In this document: positions 1-7,156 of the stretch, piece after piece
How the letters are laid out: every line of letters begins with the position of its first letter
How positions within the stretch are numbered: the first letter of the stretch is position 1
NCBI GenBank assembly: GCA_022360135.1
Contig: JAKSDM010001298.1
Location: forward strand, 1 to 8,629
DNA: 8,629 nt
Source of the DNA: Pseudanabaenales cyanobacterium
GTDB lineage: Bacteria; Cyanobacteriota; Cyanobacteriia; Phormidesmidales; Phormidesmidaceae
Direction: 5' to 3'
Translations under genes and position numbers: made by a program
The notes under the pieces: generated by a model
The model's input: the letters and a program-made list of their open reading frames with translations, nothing else
The model's database searches: none
Told to the model about the DNA's origin: nothing

Positions 1-34
1 ACTCAATCAGGTAATTGACAGTTTGCCTTAGTCG

Positions 35-196
35 TGCAGAAAACTTTTTTTGAGTTTTACAATGAGACAGACTGAACGGTTCAAGCAAGGACGGAAGCCC
101 ATTGTCTTCGTAAGAATTCAGGCCCAGAATATAAACTCAGTGTCTCATGTCTCATTGAGAATTCTTTGTTCACAAGGGGTTCAGGACTTTTCTGCA
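35..196. repeat. Imperfect foldback with two exact stems
   Basis: Two nested exact inverted pairs are visible: TGCAGAAAA (35-43) with TTTTCTGCA (188-196), and CAATGAGACA (60-69) with TGTCTCATTG (148-157). A direct repeat of TGTCTCAT (141-148 and 148-155) gives the left arm a second possible partner: TGAGACA (63-69) plus CTGA (72-75) against TCAGTGTCTCA (137-147). The pairing could be the remnant of a small foldback element or a structured leader RNA. The sequence between the stems pairs poorly, so chance cannot be excluded. Confidence 0.35.
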
Positions 197-443
197 TCAC
201 TAAGAATGTTTCCCTAAACCCCATCAGGCGACTAGAGATCAGGATTTTGGGAGTTCCCTCCAGGAAGAGGCTATCATCGTGTGATACCTAAGCATTGGAT
301 CGGGTTGAGCAATTTTTTCCCGCCATATCTGAATCTTCTTGCATCCAAACCCCTGTGTTCCCAACTGTGTCAGTAGGATTTAATCTGTAGACATTCTTTT
401 CCATTTCTTGATGAAATAGTCAGTAATTTCTGGGCATACTCTT

Positions 444-449
444 TATAAA
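444..449 (+). promoter_or_regulatory. Possible -10 element for pilB
   Basis: TATAAA lies 28 bases before the pilB start codon. No good -35 hexamer sits 16-18 bases upstream; the nearest TTGATG (408-413) is 30 bases away. Many cyanobacterial promoters lack a -35 box, so this is only a weak candidate. Confidence 0.18.
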
Positions 450-477
450 GATTCTAAGGATCCCTCCGCATTAGCTT

Positions 478-2487
478 ATGACTAACTCCCCATCACAGCG
501 GCGTGCGCTTGTTTTACAAAGGAGCTTTTCGCCTTTTGGCAATCAGCTGATTAAAGCTGGTTTCGTCGACAGCGAACAAATGCAGCAGGCTCTGGTGGAG
601 AGTCGTAGAACGGGTAGATCTTTAACCGATGTCTTGGAGTCTATAACAGGTCAACAACTCTCACCAGAGTTAATACGCCAGTATAAAAGACAACAGCTAT
701 TTGAACTTAAGATTCTTTACGGGGTTGAGTCTCTTGATCCGGAACTGGACAACGTTTCCAACACCCAAATCTCTCAGCTGATCGACTCATTAATTCCCGT
801 TGATATCTGTAGACGGCATCGATTGGTTCCGTTATCTCACGTCGAGCAGGATTCCGCCTATGTTTTAGTCGCCATGGTGGATCCAGAGAATCTGGAAGCT
901 CAGGACGATTTGAATCGGATCCTGCGTCCGAAAAATCTCAAGCTTCAGCGCATGGTGATCACCGTTGAAGATTACCAACGGCTCATTTCCACTTATTTAG
1001 ACGCGCAAGTCGCCCGAGAGAAACAGCGCGATCTTGAACAAGCTGTCGATGTTCAATCTGACCTGGAGGGCTTAGATCTAGGCTCAGATGGAGATCTCGA
1101 GGATATTCAAGAGGAAGAGGCTGACTTGAGCGCGGCTTTGCAGGATGCAGGAGCAGCGCCTGTCATTGCCCTGGTGAACAAAATATTGGTTAAGGCTTTA
1201 CAGGAAGGTGTATCAGATATTCATATAGAACCGCAGGAGGAATTTCTTCGTATCCGTTTCCGCAAAGACGGGGTTTTGCGGGAAGCTTTCCCCGCATTGC
1301 CCAAGAAGATTATTCCATCCGTTACCGCTCGCTTCAAAATCATTTCCGATCTTGATATTGCTGAGCGGCGAATTCCGCAAGACGGTCGAATTCGCCGAAT
1401 TTTTCAGCAACGCAAGGTTGATTTCCGGGTCAGCACCATCCCCACCCGCTATAGCGAAAAAGTTGTTCTACGGATTTTAGATAACTCATCCACCCAGCTG
1501 GGTTTAGACAAATTAATTACTGATCCAGAGACACTGAGTGTTGTTCAGGCAATGGCTTCGAGACCCTATGGGTTAATTTTGGTGACTGGACCGACGGGGT
1601 CGGGTAAAACTACAACGCTTTACTCGGCTCTAGCAGAGCGGAATGAACCGGGGGTTAATATTAGTACGGCTGAGGATCCAATTGAGTATAGCTTGCCAGG
1701 CATCACCCAGGTGCAGGTTTTGCGAGAGAAAGGCATGGATTTCCCCTCAATTCTGCGGGCGTTTCTGCGTCAAGATCCCGACGTTATTCTAGTCGGTGAA
1801 ACTCGGGATCCTGAAACAGCTAAGACTGCAATTGAAGCCGCCTTAACAGGGCACCTCGTGCTCACAACCTTACACACCAATGATGCCGCAGGGGCCATCG
1901 CCCGCCTAGATGAAATGGGTGTAGAAGCCTTTCAGGTTTCGAGTTCGCTGATTGGGGTTTTAGCTCAGCGGCTGGTGCGTCGAGTCTGCTCGGACTGCCG
2001 TATCCCCTACACTCCTAGTCCGGAAGAACTGGCTCGCTTCGGCCTTAGCGTTTCTAGCGACGCTGAAGTCACCTTCTATAAAGCCAACGTCATTCCCCTC
2101 AGCGACATTGAGTCATTCCAGTCCAATGGGACCCTTTGCGCCACCTGTCAGGGAAGTGGGTATAAGGGGCGGGTTGGGGTATATGAGGTGATGCGCAACA
2201 CCGAAGCGATCCAAGCTCTGATTTCAGAGGGAGCGCCGACGGAGCGGATCAAGGAAGTTGCGGTTGAGGATGGCATGCAGACCCTGCTGGCATACAGCTT
2301 GAATTTAGTTAGAGATGGCTATACAACACTTGAGGAGGTAGAGCGCGTAACGTTTACAGACACAGGTCTAGAGGCCGAACTGAAGGCCAAGCGCAAACTC
2401 TCTCTCACCTGCCATACTTGTAATGCAGAATTGAAGCAGGAATGGCTAGACTGCCCATATTGTTTAACCCCACGTTTTCATAGTTGA
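478..2487 (+). CDS. pilB: Type IV pilus assembly (extension) ATPase PilB
   Basis: PilB is the cytoplasmic hexameric GspE-family ATPase that drives pilin polymerisation at the PilC platform. The N-terminus (about 19-175) resembles the GspE/MshEN domain. An acidic linker follows (about 185-216, rich in Asp/Glu), then the N2 domain with SDIHIEP (246-252). The ATPase core has Walker A GPTGSGKT (371-378), Asp box AEDP (398-401), Walker B around DPDVILVGE (433-441) and His box GHLVLTTLHTND (458-469). The family zinc-binding cysteines are C504/C507 and C554/C557. A second pair of CxxC motifs, C645/C648 and C659/C662, ends the protein. In Synechocystis the PilB1 C-terminus docks the RNA chaperone Hfq, so this tail may do the same (inference). 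At 669 residues the length is normal for cyanobacterial PilB. An in-frame TAG at 472-474 makes ATG 478 the earliest possible start; no clear Shine-Dalgarno precedes it. It is first in the pilB-pilT-pilC cluster. Confidence 0.97.
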   Translation: MTNSPSQRRALVLQRSFSPFGNQLIKAGFVDSEQMQQALVESRRTGRSLTDVLESITGQQLSPELIRQYKRQQLFELKILYGVESLDPELDNVSNTQISQLIDSLIPVDICRRHRLVPLSHVEQDSAYVLVAMVDPENLEAQDDLNRILRPKNLKLQRMVITVEDYQRLISTYLDAQVAREKQRDLEQAVDVQSDLEGLDLGSDGDLEDIQEEEADLSAALQDAGAAPVIALVNKILVKALQEGVSDIHIEPQEEFLRIRFRKDGVLREAFPALPKKIIPSVTARFKIISDLDIAERRIPQDGRIRRIFQQRKVDFRVSTIPTRYSEKVVLRILDNSSTQLGLDKLITDPETLSVVQAMASRPYGLILVTGPTGSGKTTTLYSALAERNEPGVNISTAEDPIEYSLPGITQVQVLREKGMDFPSILRAFLRQDPDVILVGETRDPETAKTAIEAALTGHLVLTTLHTNDAAGAIARLDEMGVEAFQVSSSLIGVLAQRLVRRVCSDCRIPYTPSPEELARFGLSVSSDAEVTFYKANVIPLSDIESFQSNGTLCATCQGSGYKGRVGVYEVMRNTEAIQALISEGAPTERIKEVAVEDGMQTLLAYSLNLVRDGYTTLEEVERVTFTDTGLEAELKAKRKLSLTCHTCNAELKQEWLDCPYCLTPRFHS

Positions 2488-2609
2488 TCGATGTAGATCC
2501 CAATGCCCCTGTCAACCCAGCTATGCTGGCCTGATTACAAGAGAATCGCCTTGAAGATACCCAAGTATCGCCTGCTTGACGCCATTGAACTATTACCTGA
2601 GGCAGCCCT
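2488..2609 (+). other. pilB-pilT spacer with two small hairpins
   Basis: The 122-base gap holds two short perfect hairpins, CCAGC-TAT-GCTGG (2517-2529) and GATAC-CCAA-GTATC (2556-2569). Neither is followed by a T run, so they do not look like intrinsic terminators. ATCGCC followed by CTTGA or TGCTTGA occurs twice (around 2545 and 2567). The hairpins could affect RNA processing between the two genes, but they are short enough to be chance. Confidence 0.35.
2599..2602 (+). promoter_or_regulatory. Ribosome binding site of pilT
   Basis: GAGG sits 7 bases before ATG 2610. This spacing favours 2610 over the in-frame ATG at 2619 (Met4). Confidence 0.6.
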
Positions 2610-3743
2610 ATGGAATTGATGATTGAAGACTTGATGGAAGAAGTGGTGGAGCGCGGTGGTTCGGATTTACATCTGTCAGCCAGTCTTCCCCCTTACATCC
2701 GTATTAGTGGTCATTTGACCCCGACTGAATATGATCCGCTTTCATCCGAGCAATGTCAGCGCCTCATCTTCAGTATGCTGAACAATACCCAACGTAAGCA
2801 CTTGGAGCAAAACTGGGAGCTGGACTGTTCCTATGGCGTTAGAGGGCTGGCTCGCTTCCGGGTTAATGTTTATAAGGATCGAGGCACCTACGCCGCTTGC
2901 TTACGGGCTCTCAGCTCTCAGATTCCGACGATGGAAACTTTAGGGCTGCCGAACATCGTTCGGGAGCTTTCAGAGAAGCCTCGGGGGCTAATTCTGGTCA
3001 CAGGACCCACTGGCTCAGGAAAATCCACCACCCTGGCTTCGATGATTAATCATATCAATCTGACCCGAGCCGAACATATTCTGACCGTTGAGGATCCCAT
3101 TGAGTTTGTTTATGAGCCGGTTAAAAGCTTGGTCCACCAGCGTCAGCTGGGAGAAGATACGAAGAGTTTCGGCAATGCTTTGAGGGCTGCTCTGCGGGAG
3201 GACCCCGATGTGATTCTGGTTGGTGAAATGCGGGACCTAGAAACTATCTCTTTGGCGATTACCGCCGCCGAGACAGGTCATTTGGTTTTCGCCACCCTCC
3301 ACACCAGTTCCGCCGCTCAAACGGTTGACCGGATGGTTGATGTGTTTCCTCCCGACCAGCAACAGCAAGTAAGGGTTCAACTGTCTAACTCTCTGGTAGC
3401 CGTTTTGAGTCAGACGCTGATTCCGAAACAAAATCCAAAACCGGGTGAGTTTGGACGGGTCATGGCTCAGGAAATTATGTTAGTGACGCCTGCGATCGCT
3501 AACTTGATTCGTGAAGGCAAAACAGCTCAGATTTATAGCGCCATCCAGACCGGCGGTAAAGTAGGTATGCAGGCATTGGAGCGGGTATTAGCGGACCTCT
3601 ATAATTCTGAAACAATTTCTTTTGACTCCGCTATGTCCAAGACTTCAAGACCGGATGAACTCCAACGTTTGATTGGAGGCTCACCGTTAAAAGCTCAAGC
3701 CGCAGGCGCTAAAAAAGGGCCATATGCCAGCGCACGACGGTAG
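2610..3743 (+). CDS. pilT: Type IV pilus retraction ATPase PilT
   Basis: PilT is the hexameric motor that depolymerises the pilus, giving retraction, twitching/phototactic motility and DNA uptake. The N-terminal PAS-like domain carries SDLHLSA (18-24). The core shows Walker A GPTGSGKS (132-139), an Asp-box EDP in TVEDPIEF, Walker B around DPDVILVGE (198-206) and the His motif GHLVFATLHT (223-232). The PilT signature near the C-terminus reads AIANLIRE (295-302); the classical form is AIRNLIRE, so the third residue is Ala instead of Arg. It lacks the long N-terminal domain and the cysteine zinc site of PilB, which separates it from the extension ATPase. At 377 residues it is slightly longer than typical PilT because of a basic, Ala-rich tail (KAQAAGAKKG onwards). 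It starts 122 bases after pilB and is probably co-transcribed with it. Confidence 0.97.
   Translation: MELMIEDLMEEVVERGGSDLHLSASLPPYIRISGHLTPTEYDPLSSEQCQRLIFSMLNNTQRKHLEQNWELDCSYGVRGLARFRVNVYKDRGTYAACLRALSSQIPTMETLGLPNIVRELSEKPRGLILVTGPTGSGKSTTLASMINHINLTRAEHILTVEDPIEFVYEPVKSLVHQRQLGEDTKSFGNALRAALREDPDVILVGEMRDLETISLAITAAETGHLVFATLHTSSAAQTVDRMVDVFPPDQQQQVRVQLSNSLVAVLSQTLIPKQNPKPGEFGRVMAQEIMLVTPAIANLIREGKTAQIYSAIQTGGKVGMQALERVLADLYNSETISFDSAMSKTSRPDELQRLIGGSPLKAQAAGAKKGPYASARR
3492..3499. repeat. HIP1 octamer
   Basis: GCGATCGC is the highly iterated palindrome of cyanobacterial genomes. Here it lies inside pilT and encodes part of the AIANLIRE motif. Confidence 0.8.
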
Positions 3744-4064
3744 GAGTCATTCAGTCCATCGCTTTTGCAGCCAATTCCAGTGCGGTCGGTTTGGGTAAAT
3801 CCCTGACTCAGATCATTGTTAGAATTGACAATACTGTATCAAATGGTGTCCTAGTACTGACAACTACTCATTTTGTGTTGGTTTAGCGGCTCTGAGCTTA
3901 CCTTGAATGCGAACATTTGCCTTCTCTGATGAATCGAGAGGGGCAGATGTGAGTAGGAGCCGCTAAAGGTTTACTAATAACGTTTGCTAACACGCTGCAG
4001 GGCTCCACTGAGATACCATAAAGTTGTCTGAATTGTTACTCGATAGCCGACATCCCATAGAACC
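3744..4064 (+). other. pilT-pilC intergenic region
   Basis: This is 321 bases without a credible gene, the largest gap inside the pil cluster. It contains the nested inverted repeat at 3882-3967. TTGACA at 3825-3830 matches a -35 box exactly, but no -10 hexamer follows at usual spacing. No Shine-Dalgarno is visible just before pilC. The gap is long enough for a separate pilC promoter or a small RNA, but the sequence alone does not show either. Confidence 0.5.
3882..3967. repeat. Nested inverted repeat of about 86 bp
   Basis: The outer arms are an exact 11-bp inverted pair, TTTAGCGGCTC (3882-3892) and GAGCCGCTAAA (3957-3967). Inside them is a second stem: 3913-3926 pairs with 3936-3950 (ACATTTGCC/GGCAGATGT with one wobble, then TCTC/GAGA, with one bulged G), closed by a 9-base loop TGATGAATC (3927-3935). 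GGTTTA occurs at 3880-3885 and again at 3968-3973, partly overlapping the left arm. The structure fits a stable RNA hairpin between pilT and pilC, or a miniature foldback element. No T run follows, so it is not a standard terminator. Confidence 0.6.
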
Positions 4065-5285
4065 ATGCCTACCTACGTTGCTACTGGTCGCGATACAGCT
4101 GGCAGGCCCAGGAAAGAGAGGGTCTCCGCCGCAACACCAAGTGAAGCCCGTAATTTGATTAAGGAGCGTGGCGTCTTCATTCAAGAGATGAAGGAAGATC
4201 GCGGCTTCAATATTGACCTTAATGACATTAAAACCTCTCTGACCAGCGTCACTGTCAAAGATAAAGCCATTTTCTCCCGACAGTTCGCCGCTCTGGTCAA
4301 CGCAGGTGTGGCTCTGGTTAGGGGTTTAGGCGTTTTGGCGGAAGAATGTCCCAATCCAAAGCTGAAGAAGTCTTTGCAGGCCATCAACTCGGATGTTCAA
4401 CAGGGGACCAGCCTTTCGGATTCAATGCGTAAACATCCCCAATGCTTTGACGGTCTGTATGTCAGCATGGTCCAGGCAGGGGAAGTGGGTGGGGTTCTAG
4501 ACGAAGTTTTAAACCGCCTCGCTAAGCTTCTAGAAGACCTCAACCGATTGCAAAACCAGATTCGGTCGGCGATGGCGTATCCGGTCACAGTGGGTATCCT
4601 GGCGACCGTTATTTTTATTGCCATGACCATGTTCTTGATCCCGATCTTCGCTGATATTTTCTCTGAACTGGGGACAGAGCTACCCGCCTTTACCAAGATG
4701 ATGCTGGGGATTAGTAATTTTCTCAGAAAGCCCATTAATTGGATAATTATGATCGGGGTGATCGCCATTACTGTTTTTGCTTATCGGCGATATTACTCAA
4801 CTCGGGTAGGCCGAGAAACAATTGATCGGCTGGCCCTGAAGATGCCCTTGTTTGGCGACCTGATTCAGAAAACCGCCACCGCTCGCTTCTGCCGAACCTT
4901 TGGTTCTCTCTCCCGGTCTGGCGTACCCATTCTGACCGCGCTTGAAATTGTCCGGGATACGGCTGGCAACCAAGTGATTTCGGATGCAGTAGACGGCGCG
5001 CGCCAAGAGATTCAAACTGGCGGCATGATTAGTCTGGCGCTGCAGCGCTATAAAGTCTTTCCGATTATGGCGATTCAGATGATCAGTATTGGCGAAGAAA
5101 CGGGCGAGCTGGATCAAATGCTGATGAAAGTGGCTGACTTCTATGAGGATGAGGTGGAACAGGCGGTTAAGGCGCTCACCAGTATTATGGAGCCGATCAT
5201 GATTATTGTTCTGGGGGGTATGGTGGGGTCTATTCTAGTTTCCATGTATCTCCCGATGTTTAAGGTCATGGATGCAATTGGCTAA
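4065..5285 (+). CDS. pilC: Type IV pilus inner-membrane platform protein PilC
   Basis: PilC (GspF family) is the polytopic platform on which PilB and PilT act to move pilin subunits. Two GspF/T2SSF domains are visible, about 69-192 and 272-394, each with the hallmark Gly-Glu segment: MVQAGEVGGVLDEVL (135-149) and MISIGEETGELDQML (339-353). Membrane segments lie at about 172-195, 223-240 and 374-397. The first 65 residues form the usual cytoplasmic N-terminal region. At 406 residues it is full length with no frameshift; a non-motile Synechocystis substrain is known to carry a broken pilC. ATG 4065 fits the family N-terminus (MPTYVATGRD) although no Shine-Dalgarno is evident. It lies 321 bases after pilT and converges with the ABC exporter gene, with 22 bases between stops. 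A 10-base palindrome GCAATATTGC (5290-5299) lies in that gap, but there is no terminator-like T run. Confidence 0.96.
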   Translation: MPTYVATGRDTAGRPRKERVSAATPSEARNLIKERGVFIQEMKEDRGFNIDLNDIKTSLTSVTVKDKAIFSRQFAALVNAGVALVRGLGVLAEECPNPKLKKSLQAINSDVQQGTSLSDSMRKHPQCFDGLYVSMVQAGEVGGVLDEVLNRLAKLLEDLNRLQNQIRSAMAYPVTVGILATVIFIAMTMFLIPIFADIFSELGTELPAFTKMMLGISNFLRKPINWIIMIGVIAITVFAYRRYYSTRVGRETIDRLALKMPLFGDLIQKTATARFCRTFGSLSRSGVPILTALEIVRDTAGNQVISDAVDGARQEIQTGGMISLALQRYKVFPIMAIQMISIGEETGELDQMLMKVADFYEDEVEQAVKALTSIMEPIMIIVLGGMVGSILVSMYLPMFKVMDAIG

Positions 5286-5307
5286 TGGGGCAATATTGCT
5301 TAATCAG

Positions 5308-7086
5308 TCAGGTTAAAATTTCTTCAAGTTTATGCTGCTCCCAAAGCAATTGATACAGTCCGGGCCGAGCCAGCAACTGATTATGGGTTCCTAACTGTAC
5401 GACTTGTCCTTGATTCATTACTAGAATTCGATCAGCGGTCGCTGCAGCGGACATTTGATGCGAGATGAAGATGACTGTTTTGCGTTGGGCGCCTTGGGCT
5501 AAGCGCTTTAGAATTTCAGTGGCGGTTTGGTTATCTACACTGGAGAGGGAATCATCTAGCACCAGAATAGGTGTATCAATTAATAGGGCGCGAGCAAGGG
5601 CTGTGCGTTGACGCTGTCCCCCTGAGAGAGTAATTCCACGCTCGCCTACAATGGTGTCGTACTTTTGGGGAAAGTTGAGGATTTCTTGGTTAATTTGAGC
5701 CTGTTTTGCCGCGTATTCTATGTCTAATGGTTCACTGAGGGGATTTCCGTAGCGAATATTATTTTTGATGGTTGTGCTGAATAGAAAACTGTCTTGAGGG
5801 ACAAAGGCGATCGCCCGCCGTAGATCGCCTAAGCAAAGCTGGGTAATGTCATAGCCGTCCAAAAAGAGTTGACCCGGCGCAATATCGAGCAGGCGGGGTA
5901 AGGCGTTCGCTAGGGTAGACTTACCTGAACCGATCGGACCAACGATTGCGATCGTTTCCCCTGGCTGAATGACAAAATTTACCTGGTTCAGAGCCGGGGT
6001 GGTAGAGCCAGGGTAAGTATATGAAAGCTGCCGAGCCTGAATTTTGCCTCTGACTTGCTCAATCGGGAGTGAGAAGACTTGGGGGGAATTTTGAATCTTG
6101 GGCTGAGTATTAAGAATGTCTTCAACCCGATGAATGCTGACTTCACCTCGCTGATAAGCCGTGATAGTGAAGCCTAATAAAGCGGTGGGAAAAACAAGTC
6201 TTTCAACATAGAGGATGAAAGCTATGAAGTTGCCGACACTGAGGCTGCCGTCAGCGATAGCGCCAGCGCCGAACGCTAGAACCAGCAACAGGCTAATGCT
6301 AGCCAGACCGCCCAAGAGCGGAAACAGCGTATTGCGAGTTTTGGTTAGCCTTAAGTTAGCCTCCAACAGATACTGATTCAGGTGATTGAAGGCTTGTCGT
6401 TCGTTTGCTTCTTGGCCATAGATTTTAATCAGAGAAATGCCGCTCATGTCCTCCTGAATCAGTTGACTTAGGTTGGCAAGCCCCTGCTGAACCTGCTGCT
6501 GCTGACTGCGGAGACGATGGCTAAATAGCTGCACCAAAACCAGCATGACAGGATACACTGTCACCGCAATCAGTGTCAGCCGTCCACTGATGGACAACAT
6601 AAAAGGTAAGGTGAGTGCATAGGCAAACAGGGTGTTAACCAAGCTCAGAATGGCGAATCCTAGTAATCGTCGAATATTATCGACATCGCTAGTCGCCCGA
6701 CTAATCAGCTCCCCTCCCGTATTTTTGGAAAAGTAAGCCGGTTCTAGGGTTAGCAAATGCTCAAAGATTTTTTGTTTAAGGTCAAACTCAATCTGGCGAC
6801 CTACTCCAAAAATCAGGATGCGGGAAGCCATCCGAATCAACCACATAATGGACGCTAACACCAGGACCAAAACAACATAGGAAAGCACCCGAGTAAAACT
6901 GAAGGTGACCTGGAGCGTATCAATCCCATCCCGAATTATGAGAGGAATCCAAACCCCGACAATATTCACCACGAGTAGAGCGATACTGCCTAGTAGGGAT
7001 TGACGCCAGTGGGGGCGGATATAAGTTGCCAGCTTTTGGAATTGAGCGCGCACCATAGATTCCGAAGTCAAAGGAAGTGACGCCAT
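5308..7086 (-). CDS. Half-size ABC exporter (membrane domain fused to ATPase)
   Basis: This is a type I (MsbA/MdlA-like) ABC exporter half: one six-helix membrane domain (about residues 30-320) followed by one nucleotide-binding domain (about 348-590), counted from the TTG at 7089. It would work as a homo- or heterodimer moving an unknown lipid, peptide or drug outward. Seen in the ATPase: A-loop Tyr359, Walker A GPIGSGKS (384-391), Q-loop Q432, X-loop VGERG (481-485), signature LSGGQ (488-492), Walker B ILVLD (508-512), D-loop SSVD (516-519) and H-loop His544. The residue after Walker B, normally catalytic Glu, is Asp513 (LDDSLSSVD), as in the weak half of some heterodimeric exporters. I place the start at ATG 7086. 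TTG 7089 is adjacent, and ATG 7056 (before VRAQFQKL) is a real alternative because GGA lies just upstream of it. It follows the DUF218-like gene by 70 bases on the same strand. The substrate is not recognisable. Confidence 0.93.
   Translation of the reverse strand: MASLPLTSESMVRAQFQKLATYIRPHWRQSLLGSIALLVVNIVGVWIPLIIRDGIDTLQVTFSFTRVLSYVVLVLVLASIMWLIRMASRILIFGVGRQIEFDLKQKIFEHLLTLEPAYFSKNTGGELISRATSDVDNIRRLLGFAILSLVNTLFAYALTLPFMLSISGRLTLIAVTVYPVMLVLVQLFSHRLRSQQQQVQQGLANLSQLIQEDMSGISLIKIYGQEANERQAFNHLNQYLLEANLRLTKTRNTLFPLLGGLASISLLLVLAFGAGAIADGSLSVGNFIAFILYVERLVFPTALLGFTITAYQRGEVSIHRVEDILNTQPKIQNSPQVFSLPIEQVRGKIQARQLSYTYPGSTTPALNQVNFVIQPGETIAIVGPIGSGKSTLANALPRLLDIAPGQLFLDGYDITQLCLGDLRRAIAFVPQDSFLFSTTIKNNIRYGNPLSEPLDIEYAAKQAQINQEILNFPQKYDTIVGERGITLSGGQRQRTALARALLIDTPILVLDDSLSSVDNQTATEILKRLAQGAQRKTVIFISHQMSAAATADRILVMNQGQVVQLGTHNQLLARPGLYQLLWEQHKLEEILT
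5806..5815. repeat. HIP1 palindrome (extended)
   Basis: GGCGATCGCC is the extended form of the cyanobacterial HIP1 octamer, here within the ATPase domain of the exporter gene. A near-match, TGCGATCGT, lies at about 5947-5955. Confidence 0.8.
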
Positions 7087-7107
7087 CAATAGATATCCAT
7101 AGATGGC
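7082..7107 (-). promoter_or_regulatory. Hairpin over the exporter start codon
   Basis: On the transcript, GCCATC (7107-7102) can pair with GATGGC (7087-7082), a 6-bp perfect stem whose 3' arm contains the ATG start at 7086-7084. The loop contains a four-codon frame ATG GAT ATC TAT TGA (7100-7086) whose stop overlaps the start as TGATG. This could restrain or couple translation, but a 6-bp stem with a 14-base loop is modest and the assigned start is itself uncertain. Confidence 0.3.
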
Positions 7108-7156
7108 TGCTTCACTATCCTAGTCGAATTGAAGAAGTAACTGATTTTACCTGAAC

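Larger units (their letters stand above)
1..477. other. Non-coding leader upstream of pilB
   Basis: I see no credible gene in this stretch. The three forward frames hit stops within about 30 bases of the left edge, and no reverse frame gives a convincing start with a ribosome binding site. It does contain several inverted repeats: a foldback over 35-196, an 11-base palindrome TGAACGGTTCA at 73-83, and a small hairpin with arms TATCA/TGATA at 272-276 and 282-286. It probably holds the pilB promoter and 5' untranslated region, and perhaps the tail of an intergenic region belonging to a gene left of the window. Confidence 0.6.

Noticed and set aside
1..477. Possible tRNA, rRNA or CRISPR content in the leader and other gaps
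   Set aside because: No T-loop GTTCGA-type motif with a cloverleaf, no rRNA core sequence and no regularly spaced repeats are seen.
3825..3830. Perfect TTGACA, possible -35 box for pilC
   Set aside because: No -10-like hexamer lies 16-19 bases downstream; the nearest candidate, TAGTAC, is 21 bases away and weak.
4397..5117. Reverse-strand open frames of 106 and 123 codons within pilC
   Set aside because: They are antisense shadows of a well-supported pilC frame and show no family motif or ribosome binding site.
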